Below, one piece after another: positions 1 to 12,099 of a stretch of DNA of 64,000 nucleotides. Position numbers and translations under genes: made by a program. Under the pieces are notes generated by a model. That model had not been told where the DNA came from. It was given only the letters and a program-made list of their open reading frames with translations, and searched no databases. The DNA is taken from positions 138,138,747 through 138,202,746 of the forward strand of contig NC_081412.1 in the NCBI RefSeq assembly GCF_030272615.1. The letters run 5' to 3'. Origin of the DNA: Cryptomeria japonica (Eukaryota > Streptophyta > Pinopsida > Cupressales > Cupressaceae). Within the stretch, counting starts at the first letter, position 1, and each line of letters opens with the position of its first letter.

Positions 1-192
1 GGTGTTTCCTAATCATGTCCTATTTGTCCTGGTGGTTTGCATTGATTATCATGCAAGTTCTTGATGATCTTCTTGGTCCTCTGATATTCTTCATGTTATG
101 TGGTATTTTGGTGATGTAACATGTTGCGATTGATCTTGGTGAGATTTTTGGTGGTGGTGCATGTTTGAGGAGTTGATTTAGGTCCATGATAT
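1..192 (+). repeat. Cop2 5' LTR, first visible part
   Basis: It aligns almost base for base with 16468-16660 of the 3' LTR. It stops at 192, where Cop1 begins, and resumes at 6213. The block gatat at 188-192 is the TSD made by the Cop1 insertion. Confidence 0.93.
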
Positions 193-1086
193 TGTAAGGA
201 AGTTAAGTAGCGGAAACAACTTCCTACACTAACCTTGAGAGGAGGGTAATGTGAAACTTTTTCAAATTGTTACAACAGTTACAGAAAATAGAAATAGATA
301 TAATAGCATTCATACCACAACATAGTGATTTACGTGGGGAAAACCCTTTCGGGAGAAAAACCCCACCCTCCAAAAGCAGCTCAATATTTTATTCAGCAAT
401 CAAAATAGATTACAACATACTTGCAGAGCAAGCTCTTCATAGGAGTACCACTAATCAGAGATTTAGATGCAACTCAATAGCCATAAGACTCTTACACACA
501 ACCTCTATCTCTCACACCTCATAAATAGGAGATACAATACAAGAAACCGTCAAACGGTATTACAAAACCATGGGCTAAAACCACCCAATAAGGTGTAGCC
601 GACCTTATCTCCCTTCTAGATGCCCTATGACATGTTAAAGCACACATCAACACGTGTCGCTCCCTTTTTACAGCTCATTTATGTATTCGATACAAATTAT
701 TTTTCCTATTTCAGGAGTACAAACTTCTGGAGGCCATAACTTGAGAACCGGGTGTCCGATTGACGAACCGTTTGAAGCGCCGGAAAGCTCGCGAAGTGCT
801 CTATCACCTCGTAATCGGCTTCACCGGTTATGGCAACTTTTCAGGGCGTTTCGGAGCCTCTAAAGTCCCCAAAATTAAGTTTAAACATTTTATTGCACCC
901 CTCCAAGACGAAAACTTTAATATCTTCAAAACTAGCTGTGACCTTGCGACGCAACTTTACCGGAATGCTTATCTAGCCAACCAGAAGCTTCAGGGAGAGT
1001 TTCGCACCATTTCGTGCTCAAATAAAAACTTACTATAAATAGTAACCTCGCATAAATGCAAGATTGAGACACCATTTTTCCCAACA
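193..1086 (-). repeat. Cop1 3' LTR (minus orientation)
   Basis: An 894-bp direct repeat of 5314-6207, starting tgtaagg and ending cccaaca on the + strand. Its minus-strand start carries the copia-type TGTTGGG terminus. A TATA-like tract lies near 1035 in minus orientation. Confidence 0.96.
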
Positions 1087-1100
1087 AATCTCCCACTTGT
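1087..1100 (-). other. Cop1 polypurine tract
   Basis: On the minus strand this reads caagtgggagatt directly before the TGTTGGG of the 3' LTR. That is the position and composition of a plus-strand primer for copia reverse transcription. Confidence 0.8.
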
Positions 1101-1142
1101 CGAACACCTTGCATGAGTGGAAGGGAATGTCAACACAATGAA

Positions 1143-4100
1143 TCAATTGCTAGGGGCCATAAGGCCCATAGACTCTGAACACCATCTGAACTTCTCTGTG
1201 CTCACAGCCTTAGTTAAAGCATCTGCAACATTCATCAAAGTGTCCACCTTAACCAGCTTCACCCTACCATCTTCGACCATATCTCTAACAAAATGATACT
1301 GAACATCAATATGTTTGGTCCAGGCATGAAATGTCGGGTTCTTAGCTAGGCTAATTGCACTCTGACTGTCACAGTAAACTGTCATTGTACCTTGTTTTAT
1401 TCCAATATCCAAACACAGTCTCTTAAGCCAAATGGCCTCTTTACAAGCATGAGTAGCTACCATATACTCTGCTTCAGTAGTGGATAAAGCAACCACAGCC
1501 TATCGCTTACTCATCCAACTAATTGCACCACCAAACAAAGTAAACACATAAGCACTGGTGGATCTTCTGCTATCAATATCACCTGCCCAATCTGAATCCA
1601 CATAACCATGGATATCAAGGGAAGTCATGTCTCCAACTGAATTACCATGATAACACAAAGAATACTCTGAAGTACCCTTCAAATATCTGAAGACTCTTTT
1701 GACTGCATCCCAATGAACTCTACCAGGATTAGACATATATCTAGAAAGTACTCCCACTGCTTGGGCAATATCTGGTCTAGTACAGACCATAGCATACATC
1801 AAGCTTCCAACTGCACTCTGGTAAGGCACTCTGCTCATGTCTTCCATCTCCAATGGGGATGTAGGACAATCTGAAACAGATAGTTTCGTTCCAACTGTAA
1901 AAGGAACACTCAATGGTCTACAATTCTGAATGTTGAACCTCTGTAACACTGAATTCACATACTTACTCTGGCCTAGCCATAGCTTTCTGTTCGCCCTATC
2001 TCTTCTAATTTCCATCCCAAGAATGTGCTTTGCTGCACCAAGATCTTTCATTTCAAATTTAGCAGCGAGCTGAGACTTCAGTTCTGAAATCATACCTTTC
2101 CCTTTACCAATGAATAACATATCATCAACAGACAATGCAATGAATAAGAAATGATCACCATCAGATTTATAATAAACACAGTGATCTGATTTAGAACATT
2201 CAAATCCCAAACTCAACACATATGTATCAAATTTCTGGTACCACATCCTAGGACTTTGTTTGAGGCCATACAAAGATTTCTTCAATTTACAGACCAAATT
2301 ACTTTTGCCTTTCACCACATAGTGCTCCGGCTGTGTCATATAAATATCTTCCTCCAAATCACCATGAAGGAAAGCAGTTTTCACATCCATTTGCTCAACC
2401 TCTAAATCATAAACAGTAGCAATAGAAAGCAAAAATCTAATGGACGTCATTTTTGCAACAGGAGAAAATATCTCACCGTAATCAACACCCTCAACCTGAG
2501 AGTAGCCTTTTGCAACCAACCTTGCTTTATACTTCTCAATGCTTCCATCTGAACCAATCTTTTTCTTGAGCACCCATTTACAACCAACAGGTTTTCGTCC
2601 TTCAGGCAATGGTACAAGATCCCATGTATCATTCTTTTTCAAAGTTGCCATTTCTTCCTCCATAGCAATCTTCCAGGATTCTGCATCATTCATACCCAAT
2701 GCCTCTTCTACAGATTTCGGTTCATCCACACTAGTATTCAGAGCAAAAATACATCTCCAATCATCAGGTGAATACCTTTTAGGTAGTTTTCTATGTCTTG
2801 TAGACCTTCGAACAAGCTGAGTTGGAGGTTCTTCCTCCTCTTCTAAAGATTCAGAGCTAGACGAGCTCTCCTCAAATTCTTGCCTATCTAGGGGTCTCAA
2901 TTCAACTCTTTCAGGTGTAGAAGGAAGTTGAATCACATCTTCTTTTTTAGTCTGTTCTGGCTGCAATGTAACAGAAGGAGACTTAATTTCTCTAAAAATA
3001 ACACTTCTACTATGAATTACCTTTTGCGCAACAGGGTCCCAAAGCTTGTATCCTTTCACACCATAACTATATCCGATGAAGATACATTTCACAGCCTTGT
3101 TCTCCAACTTTGTTCGCTTCTCCTTTGGCACATGTGCATATGCCTTGCAACCAAAAACTCTAAGATGTCTCAATGAAGGCTTGTGATCTGACCATGCTTC
3201 CATAGGCGTTTTATCAACAAGAGCTGATGTAGGAGACTTGTTAATCAGGTAGCAAGCAGTGGCAACAGCTTCAGCCCAAAACTTTTGTTCAAGACCAGCA
3301 CCACTCAACATACTCCTAGCCTTCTCCATCAGTGTCCTGTTCATTCTTTCTGTAACTCCATTCTGCTGTGGAGAATACGGAGTTGTCTTCTGCCTGTTAA
3401 TTCCACAGTCTTTACAAAATCTATCAGAATCATTAGAGCAAAACTCACCGCCATTATCAGTTCTCAAACATTTTATTTTCTTTCCAGTCTGCAACTCAAC
3501 CATTGCTTTAAATTCTTTAAAATGACTAAAAACTTCCGATTTACTCTTTAGAAAATATACCCATGTCCTTCTACTAAAATCATTAATAAATGAAACATAA
3601 TATGTGGATTTTCCAATCGAAGAGACATCTACTGGACCAAACACATCAGAATGGATAAGATCCAAAACACCACAAGTTTTATAAGAACTCGAGTAAAGTT
3701 GAACGTGGTTTTGTTTTCCATAAATGCAATGCTCACAGAAATCAAAGTCAAGGTTACAGTCATTCAAACCTTCAACAAGGTTTTTATTTTTCAAGGTCCT
3801 TAGACCCTTTTCTCCAATGTGGCCAAGTCTCTGGTGCCATAACATAGTCTTCTCTGCAGGTAACTTTGCTTCAGACGAAAGAGCACCCTTAGGTACCCAA
3901 AAACCATTTCCATCTGCTGAAGGTGAAACCTTCAAATCTTCCAGTGAAGTATCCGCAGATTTACTTTTTACAGAAGTGCTATTACACTCAATAGTGTATG
4001 CTTCAAGCTTATACAAAGTGCCAAACCTGACACCTCTAGCCACTACCATAGCACCCTTAATCATCTTACATCCTGCTTCAGAGAAGACTACCTACACACC

Positions 4101-5186
4101 TGCATCTATCAGTTTACTCACAGATAACAGGTTTCATTTTAATCTAGGGATATGCAACACACCATTAATCCTTTTTATTCTACCATCAGAAAACCTGATT
4201 CTAACTTTACCTCGACCAACAATGTCTATATGTGAATCATCACCCAAGTACACCTTACCTCCATTAAATCCTTCATATTCAGAAAACCAATCTCTATTGG
4301 AAGTCATATGAAAAGATGCACCTGAGTCAATTAGCCAGGCATCATTACCTGCATGAGTCGCCAAAGCCGCAATAAAGGCATCGCCATCTTCCTTGTCGGA
4401 CTCAGAATCAAAATCGAACTTTTTCTTTTTCTTCTTCTTTTCTTCTTTGCAATCCTTACAGATGTGACCCGGTTTACCGCAATTCCAACAAATGACTTTG
4501 GACTTTCCAGGAGATTTCGATCTCCCTTTGGATTTGGACTTGCCATGCTTCTCATTCTTCTTGCCTTTCTCCTTAGGTCTTCCATGAACAGTTAGGGCTT
4601 CCTTTGAACTGATGGATACCTTCCTTCGCATCTCTTCACCGAGTAGGGCACCCACCACATCTTCAGATTTCAAAACAACAGAAGTACTGCCGATAGCCAT
4701 AACAAGAGAATCCCATGAATCAGGCAAAGAGCAAAGCAAAATCTGACATTTTTCCTCCTTGTCCATCTTAACACCGACGGATACTAATTGAGCCACAATC
4801 ATATTGAATGCTTCTAGGTGGTCTGCAATTCGTCCACCCTCTTCCATCTTCAAGGAATACAATTTCTTTCTTAAGAAAATTTGATTTAATAAAGATTTCA
4901 CTTGATACATCTCACCAAGCTTAGTCCATAGCTTCTTTGTAGAGTTTTCTTCATGGACATTGATTAGAACAGAGTCTGCCAGGCACAGTCTGATTAGACC
5001 CTTGGCTTTTTGGTCCATAACATCATACTGAGCTGCCGCAGTAGGATCTGAGGGCCTTTGGACATTCGCATCAATAGCATCCCAAAGATCTCGATCTATT
5101 AGCAGATCTTCCATCTTCAGCTTCCACATCTCAAAATTACTTCCATTAAATTTCTCCACCTCTATTCTCCCTGACGAACTTGCCAT
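1143..5186 (-). pseudogene. Cop1 gag-pol polyprotein, three in-frame stops
   Basis: One uninterrupted frame of 1348 codons, a usual copia length, starting at the ATG at 5186 (MASSSGRIEVEKFNGSNF). Gag (UBN2-like) covers residues 1-200. A zinc knuckle CWNCGKPGHICKDC is at 233-246, followed by a lysine run. The protease motif DSGA is at about 287. Then come the HHCC gag-pre-integrase, the integrase triad (SDVFGP, TDNGGEF, NGVTER), copia RT with MDVKTAFLHGDLEE and catalytic VDD, and RNase H ending with the STTEAEY block. The stops are TGA at 4134-4136, TAG at 4092-4094 and TAG at 1500-1502. The two TAGs stand where the family has glutamine. There is no frameshift. The protein would copy and integrate the element in virus-like particles, but this copy cannot make it without readthrough. 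Confidence 0.95.
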
Positions 5187-5299
5187 CTGAATATTCCTGC
5201 AACAGGATCACAAAGTGTCTTCTGCACAAGCTCCCACTCAAATCTGGATTAGTTCAAAAAAAAACCCAACTGCCCACAATTGAAACCAAAGGTGATCAG

Positions 5300-5311
5300 G
5301 CTCTGATACCA
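5300..5311 (-). other. Cop1 primer binding site (initiator-Met type)
   Basis: The minus strand reads TGGTATCAGAGC two bases inside the 5' LTR end. This is the canonical plant copia site that pairs with the 3' end of initiator methionine tRNA. Confidence 0.92.
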
Positions 5312-5313
5312 CT

Positions 5314-6207
5314 TGTAAGGAAGTTAAGTAGCGGAAACAACTTCCTACACTAACCTTGAGAGGAGGGTAATGCAAAACTTTTTCAGATTGTTACAACAGT
5401 TACAGAAAATAGAAATAGATATAATAGCATTCATACCACAACATAGTGATTTACGTGGGGAAAACCCTTTCGGGAGAAAAACCCCACCCTCCAAAAGCAG
5501 CTCAATATTTTATTCAGCAATCAAAACAGATTACAACATACTTGCAGAGCAAGCTCTTCGCAGGAGTACCACTAATCAGAGATTCAGAGGCAACTCAATA
5601 GCCATAAGACTCTTACACACAACCTCTATCTCTCACACCTCATAAATAGGAGATACAATACAAGAAACCGTCAAACGGTATTACAAAACCATGGGCTAAA
5701 ACCACCCAATAAGGTGTAGCCGACCTTATCTCCCTTCTAGATGCCCTATGACATGTTAAAGCACACATCAACATGTGTCGCTCCCTTTTTACAGCTCATT
5801 TATGTATTCGATACAAATTATTTTTCCTATTTCAGGAGTACAAACTTCTGGAGGCCATAACTTGAGAACCGGGTGTCCGATTGACGAACTGTTTGAAGCG
5901 CCGGAAAGCTCGCGAAGTGCTCTATCACCTAGTAACTGGCTTCGCCGGTTACGGAAACTTTTCAAGGCGTTTCGGAGCCTCTAAAGTCCCCAAAATTAAG
6001 TTTAAACATTTTATTGCACCCCTCCAAGACGAAAACTTTAATATCTTCAAAACTAGCTGTGACCTTGCGACGCAACTTTACCGGAATGCTTATCTAGCCA
6101 ACCAGAAGCTTCAGGGAGAGTTTCGCACCATTTCGTGCTCAAATAAAAACTTACTATAAATAGTAACCTCGCATAAATGCAAGATTGAGACACCATTTTT
6201 CCCAACA
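5314..6207 (-). repeat. Cop1 5' LTR (minus orientation)
   Basis: An 894-bp partner of 193-1086, about 98% identical by eye. Differences cluster in two short stretches (near 5355-5590 and 5930-5970). Transcription of Cop1 would start in this copy and run leftwards. Confidence 0.96.
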
Positions 6208-6212
6208 GATAT

Positions 6213-6885
6213 GTTGTCTATGGCATTGTATTGGTCTGGTGGTTGATTTATGTATTGTGTGATGTAATTTTGTAATTAGGTGCTATGGGTTTGGTTGACC
6301 TTGTAGTCAAGGTTGATGATTTGTATAAATGGGTGTAATGTTCATTTAATTTTGTTTCGTTGGTGTTGAGTCTACATCATCAAAGAGTGATGTATGTGTG
6401 ATCAAGTGAATTCATCTTTCAATGTGGTGTGTTGAGTAGAGATTGGTGAAGGACAGACATTTGAGCTTAACCAGAACTGTCATCAAGTATTAGCAAATTC
6501 TATTTTTGCAATTCATTCTTTCCAGATTGTAGTCCAAATCCTTTTGTAAGGTAGTGAACCTTCCCTGAGGGTTGGAGCCTTCTAGGTCATTGTAATTTAA
6601 GTAGTGAGCTCTAGATAGTGTACTTGAATGCATGTGCATTCCCCATTGTAATATTTACACATACTACTGCAAAGTATCATCTCATTGTGGGTAGGTTCCC
6701 ACTATAGTTTTTTCCTTAATTGGATTTTCCACGTCAAAAATATTGGTGTTATATGTGTTGTTATTATTGTTGTTATCTTTCTTTTTATTGCAGTTGATTA
6801 GATCTAATATTGTGCTTAATTGGTTTAATCCAGTGAAAACTAATTCACTCCCCCTATTAGTTTTCCTTCCTTATTGTTGCCAACA
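6213..6885 (+). repeat. Cop2 5' LTR, second part
   Basis: It resumes exactly after the duplicated gatat and matches 16661-17321 of the 3' LTR. It ends gttgccaaca. A TATA-like tataaat lies at 6324-6330, just after a short inverted repeat (ttgtagtcaa), at the place expected for the LTR promoter. Confidence 0.93.
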
Positions 6886-6887
6886 AG

Positions 6888-6899
6888 TGGTATCAGAGC
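6888..6899 (+). other. Cop2 primer binding site (initiator-Met type)
   Basis: TGGTATCAGAGC lies two bases after the 5' LTR end and is a perfect match to the plant copia initiator-Met primer site. Confidence 0.93.
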
Positions 6900-6941
6900 T
6901 AGATCCTCTAGAAGAATCTTAACTACTTGAGGAGATCTGTG

Positions 6942-7327
6942 ATGGTAGCTTATGTGTTTAAGAAGGAGAGTTCTAGATTTGATGGAAATAATTATACTAT
7001 TTGGAAGGATCAAATGGAAGTTCATTTGAAGTGTCTTGGAGAAGATTATTGGAAGATTACAAAGAATGTTTACAATGTTCCTCCAAATGGACCGGTTAGT
7101 GTTGACGAGATCAAGGAAGTTGAACATAACATAAGGGATAAGGAAGTGTTGTTGAGTGCTTTGACCGATTCAGAGATGACTAATGTGATGGGACTTCAGA
7201 TTGCACATGAGATATGGAAAAACATGGAGGTCTCATATGAAGGAGATGCACAAGTTAAAGTTGCTAAATTGCATAGTTTGAAGGGATAATATGAGACATT
7301 AAAGATGGGAGAAGATGAGAACATAAA
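6942..7327 (+). pseudogene. Cop2 gag, N-terminal part
   Basis: The start ATG at 6942 gives MVAYVFKKESSRFDGNNYTIW, the usual copia Gag opening in which the FDGNNY..W block precedes the UBN2 fold. About 115 codons are open before a TAA at 7287-7289, and Gag-like sequence then continues in frame (YETLKMGEDEN) to about 7327. There the sequence switches to the LTR of Gyp1. The rest of Gag, the zinc knuckle and the protease active site are missing. Gag would form the particle shell; this piece cannot. Confidence 0.88.
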
Positions 7328-7598
7328 TGAAGCTTGCAAAGCCTTGGATGTTGATCTCGATGTTTCTTGGCATGTGGCCGACCTTTTACGTTTCATCCTT
7401 TGAATTTTCTAGAGGAATCTCTTGGCGAAGGCTGACCTTGTTCATTTTGTACGTTAGGTCTTGTTCTTCGGGTTTTGATCCTTTTTAGGCCAACTGGATC
7501 CTTTGGATCGATATATATATTCGTAATCATGATTTAGAATCAATTAGTCAATTTGAAGATAAGGAAGTATTAGATAGATAGAGTGTGCCTAGAAGATA
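7328..7598 (+). repeat. Gyp1 5' LTR fragment
   Basis: About 270 bp matching the middle of the right LTR (from gaagcttg through the gatcgatatatatat region to agatagatcttt). About 297 bp at its start and the last ~230 bp are absent. Left junction: Cop2 gag. Right junction: Gyp1 gag leader. Confidence 0.82.
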
Positions 7599-7599
7599 G

Positions 7600-9180
7600 A
7601 TCTTTTGAATAGGAACTAGGAATGGTGGAGCGTGTGGGAATATAGACCCTGCTGTAATAGAGATGTTGCGAGGAATAGAAGCCTTGTTAGAAGCCGTGGA
7701 GATAGCCCAGAGAAGAGGCTGACATATTGAGGATATGAGTGAAGATGAAGGAGAAGAAGCCCCAACAGAACAAGTGAACCTACTGATAGTTGATCCAGAG
7801 GAGGAAAGGTTTTTAAGGGTTTTGAGTAGGGTGAACACTAAACCTCATTTTACCCCACTAGAATATGATGGGAAGTTAGATTCAGATGAATTGATGGATT
7901 GGATCTCAAAGATGGAGAAGTATTTTGATTTTGAAAACACTACAGAAGAGAGGAAAGGTGAAATATGCTTGTACCCAGTTGAAAGGTCATGCATATCTTT
8001 TGTGGGAGCATTTGCAAGTTGATAGACAAAGAGGTAAATAAATGATTAAGACATGGGATAAAATGATTGCTAAGTTAAAATCAAAGATTGTCTCGACAAA
8101 TTATCAAGTGGATTTGTTCCATAAGTTGCAGAATCTAAGACAGAAAGAATCTAGTGTGAAGGAGTACATCGAAGCATTTTACAAGCTAAACAATAGATTT
8201 GGACATGTTGATGATGATGTTGAAAAGATTGCAAGATATTTGAATGGATTACGGATGTCTATACAAGATGAACTTAGTATGATCAAATTGGAGAGTGTTG
8301 AAGAGGCTTACTAGTATGTGATAAAGGCTGAAGAGAAATTGAACAAAAGACATGAGCAGAGACAAAGAGGTAGAGGTGGAAGGTTTACCAAAGGAAGATT
8401 TCAAGGAGGAAAAGGAACCAGTACAGATTAGAACAAGGACAAGGAAGTGAGTAAAGAAGGTAATTCATTCTAGAAGGATGATAGAAATTTCTACTGGAGG
8501 AGAGAACCAGATGGTTAATGAGATGAGAACTTTGGAAGACAAGACAAGAGGACATTTATAAGAACTTGCTTTAAGTGTGGAGGAGAAGGAGACCATGCAT
8601 TTGAATGCAAGAAGACATAGGCTAAATGAAGAGAAACAATGGTGGAAGAGAACCCCACCAGATCAGACAATAAACCAGAAGATGGAGAACTATTCATGAT
8701 GAGGAGAGATTTGTGCTATACCGGAGGAGATCAAGAACCCTTGAAAAGGAAGAACACGTTCAAGACCAGATGTAAGGTATCTGATAAGTGTTGTAAAGTT
8801 GTTATTGATAGTGGTAGTTTAGATAATATTGTTTCAGAAGAGATGGTGAATAAGTTGAAATTGGAAAGGTTTAAACACCCTAAGCCTTATTAGATAGCAT
8901 GGATTTGGGATGAACATAAGTTGTTAGTAAGTGAACAGTGTTTGGTAAAGTTGAAAATTGGGAATTATCATGATGAAGTTTTGTCTAATATTATGCCTAT
9001 GGATATTTCTCATCTTTTGTTGGGAAGACCTTGGCAATTCGATAGATAGGAAATACATGATGGGAGGAAGAATACATACACTATTGTGGCCAATGGGATG
9101 AAGCAAACTTTGTTACCTTTGGTGGAACCTTTAAAGAATGAAGTCTGTACAATGCCAAAATTTGTTTAGTAGATGGAAGG
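7600..9180 (+). pseudogene. Gyp1 gag and protease region
   Basis: Degraded Gag begins near 7600 and is easily read from 7735. It includes the retrotransposon Gag core around 7850-8330 (DWISKMEKYFDFEN, then the SSVKEYIEAFYKLNNRFGH block). A zinc knuckle CFKCGGEGDHAFEC lies near 8570. The aspartic protease has the active site DSGSLDN near 8807-8830 and the later ILLGRPW-like block (HLLLGRPWQFDR). At least six stops and several frame changes interrupt it. Gag builds the particle and the protease matures the polyprotein; this copy is dead. Confidence 0.87.
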
Positions 9181-9186
9181 AAATTC

Positions 9187-12040
9187 ATGGATGGATTGAG
9201 ACATGAGAATGTGTGCTTTGCCTTAATTCCTAAGAAGACCAAGAGACCAGAACCGGAAGGAGAACACCCGACAGAGATAAGAGATTTGCTGACAGAATAT
9301 GAGGACATGATTTCAGATAATGTACGTGATGGATTTCCACCTATTAAAAGTATTAGCCATTGCATGGACTTGGTTCCTAGAGCTAGTTTTCCTAACGAAG
9401 CTACACATCGGTTGACACTGGCAAAGAATGAAGAACTAAATAGAAAAGTCCAGGAGTTATTGAAGAAATGTTTGATCAAGGAGAGTTTGGGCTCTTGTGC
9501 AATACCAATAGTATTAGCACCTAAGAAAAATAGAGAATGGAGGATGTGTACTGATTCAAGAGCAATAAAAAAGATCACAGTGAAATAGCAATTTCCTTTG
9601 CCTAGGATGGATGACATAATGGATTGTTTGAGTGGAGAAAATACTTTACAAAGAAAGATTTGAAGAGTGGATATCATCAAATTAGGATCAGAGAAGGTGA
9701 TGAGTGGAAGACAACATTTAAGACAAATGAAGGACTATATGAATGGTTGGTAATGCCTTTTGGATTGACTAATGCACCGAGTAATTTCATGAGGCTGATG
9801 AATGAGGTATTGAAGAAATTCTTGGGTAAGTTTGTTATTATGTATTTGGATGACATTCTGATTTTTAGTAAAACAAAAGAGGAGCATTTTTTGCAGTTAA
9901 GACAAGTTTTACAGAGGTTGAGAGAAGAGAAGTTGTTGATCAATATCAAACAGTGCACTTTCATGAAGGATGAGTTAGTCTATTTGGGCTTTGTGATATC
10001 TGAGGATGGTTTGAAGATGGACCCTAAGAAAATGAAAGCCATTGTTGAGTGGCCTACACCAAAAAGCATTGGAGAGGTAAGATCATTTCATGGATTGGCT
10101 AGTTTTTACTAGAAGTTTATCAGAAATTTCAGTTTAGTTTGTAACCCTATGACTGAGACCATGAGGGGAGATCAGAAGGAATTCAAGTGGACCACCAGAG
10201 AAAACAAAAGTTTTGAATTATTGAAGAAGAAAGTGACTGAGCAACCTGTGTTGGCTTTACCGAATTTCAATAAGGTATTTCAAGTGGATTGTGATGCAAG
10301 TGGAACAACAATAGGAGCAGTTTTGGGTCAAGAAGGGAGATAAGTAGCATATTTCAGTGAGAAATTGAATGATGCTCAGAAGAGATATTCAATGTATGAT
10401 CAAGAATTTTATGTCATAGTTCAAGCCTTGAATAAATGCAGACATTACTTGTTGCCTAAGGAGTTTGTGTTGTATACAGATCATCAAGCTTTGCAGTATT
10501 TGAACATTTAGAGTAAGTTGAATCAGAGACACATGAGATGGGTAGAGTTCTTACAGAGTTACACCTTTGTGTTGAAGCATAGAAGTGGGAAATCTAACAA
10601 ATTCAATGATGCATTGAGTAGGAGAAGGAATTTTCTTATAGAGATGAGGGTGACAATATTAGGTTTTGAAGATTTGAAGACCTTGTATGATAAAGACCTG
10701 GATTTTGCAGAACCTTGGAAAGCATGTAGAGAACTGGTTATGGTTGATAGAATCAAATGGTTGGATTATTTCATTTAGGATGGGATGTTATTCAAGGGAA
10801 TTCAGTTATGCATACCTAAAAGTTCCATGAGAGAGAACCTAATCAAAGAGAAACATAGTGGAGGTTTAGATGGACATTTTGGCATTGATAAAATAGTTGC
10901 ATTGGTGAGTGAGAAGTACTTTTGGCCCCAAATTCATAAGGATGTTAAGAGATGTGTGCAAAGTTTTAGAGTTTATCAGGTTACAAAAGGTAGTAGTCAA
11001 AATGTGGGATTGTATAAACCTTTGACAGTACTAGTAAGACCTTGGGAGGATATAAGCATGGATTTTGTACTTGAATTTCATAAGACATTGAGAGGGAATG
11101 ATTATATATTTGTGGTAGTATCTTTGTCAGATGCATTGTAGGTAGCAAACCTATTTTTCAAGGAAGTTGTAAGATTGCATGGATTGCCTAAGAGCATAGT
11201 TTCAGATAAAGATACTAAGTTTGTTGGCTATTTTTGGAGAACACTTTGGAAGAAGATGAAAACAAATTTGAAGTTTAGTTCTACTTTTCATCCATAGACT
11301 AATGGATAGACAAAAGTAGTTAACCGGAGTTTGGGAAACTTGTTGAGATGTTTAGTGGGAGATAAAATTAGAAGTTGGGATTTGATCCCTGCACAAACAG
11401 AGTTTTCCTATAACAATTCAGTGAGTAGAAGTACCAGAAAAAAACCTTTTGAGATTGTTACTAGAGTGCATCCTAGAGGAATAACAAAATTGAGAGACAT
11501 TAGCAGTGAAGACCGGAAGAGTTCAAAAGAAGATTTTGTAGATCACATGGTAGCATTGCACATTCAGGTTAAACAACATTTGGAAGACATGAATAGTAAA
11601 TATAAGGAGAAGGCAAATGAGAAGAGGAGACATAAGGAATTTGAAGTTGGTGATGAAGTGATGGTATACTTGAGAAAAGAGAGATTCTCAGTTGGAACTT
11701 ATAATAAGTTGCAGATGAAGAAGTTTGGACCCTGTAAGATTTTGAGGAAGTTTAGTTTTGGAAATGCATATGAAGTGGAGCTACCAGATAGTCTAAGTAT
11801 TTCACCTATATTCAACATTGTAGATATTCATGAGCACCATGAACCAAAATTTAGTGAGGATAGTATTGCAGACCTTGAGAAACAATTGCCCTGGAAGGAA
11901 CCGGATCGAATTGAAGAGATTTTGGATAGTAGGATTGGGCATAGTACCCGGAATAATTAGTAGAAATAATATCTTGTGAAGTGGAAGAGAAGACTAGTTT
12001 AAGATTCATCTTGGAAATCTGAGGAAGAGGTAGACCACCT
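9187..12040 (+). pseudogene. Gyp1 RT, RNase H, integrase and chromodomain
   Basis: RT spans about 9190-10110. It has [22 protein letters not shown] and catalytic YLDD, with a frameshift near 9640; downstream everything stays in one frame. RNase H follows (VDCDASGTTIGAVL). The integrase has an N-terminal HHCC region (HSGGLDGHF) whose second cysteine pair is damaged, and a DDE core including the HPQTDGQT site, here with both glutamines as TAG. A chromodomain near 11905-12040 (RIEEILDSR, YLVKWK, SSWKSEEE) places it among chromoviruses, whose chromodomain directs integration to marked chromatin. Many nonsense codons make it inactive. Confidence 0.92.
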
Positions 12041-12099
12041 TGGTTTCTCTCTAACCCCAGTAAAGTGAGAGGCTCACTTTTTCATTAACCCCAGATGTT

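Larger units (their letters stand above)
193..6207 (-). mobile_element. Cop1: complete Tnt1/Tork-like copia retrotransposon
   Basis: A 6015-bp element with two LTRs of exactly 894 bp, ends TG...CA, and a perfect 5-bp TSD (gatat at 188-192 and 6208-6212). On the minus strand the order is 5' LTR, initiator-Met primer site, gag, protease, integrase, RT, RNase H, polypurine tract, 3' LTR. The LTRs differ at about 17 positions by eye (near 2%), so it is the youngest-looking element here. Its single gag-pol frame is spoiled by only three nonsense codons. It lies in the 5' LTR of Cop2 and is therefore younger than Cop2. Confidence 0.97.

Noticed and set aside
3724-4311. 195-codon open frame on the + strand
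   Set aside because: It is antisense to the Cop1 gag-pol frame and has no family features.
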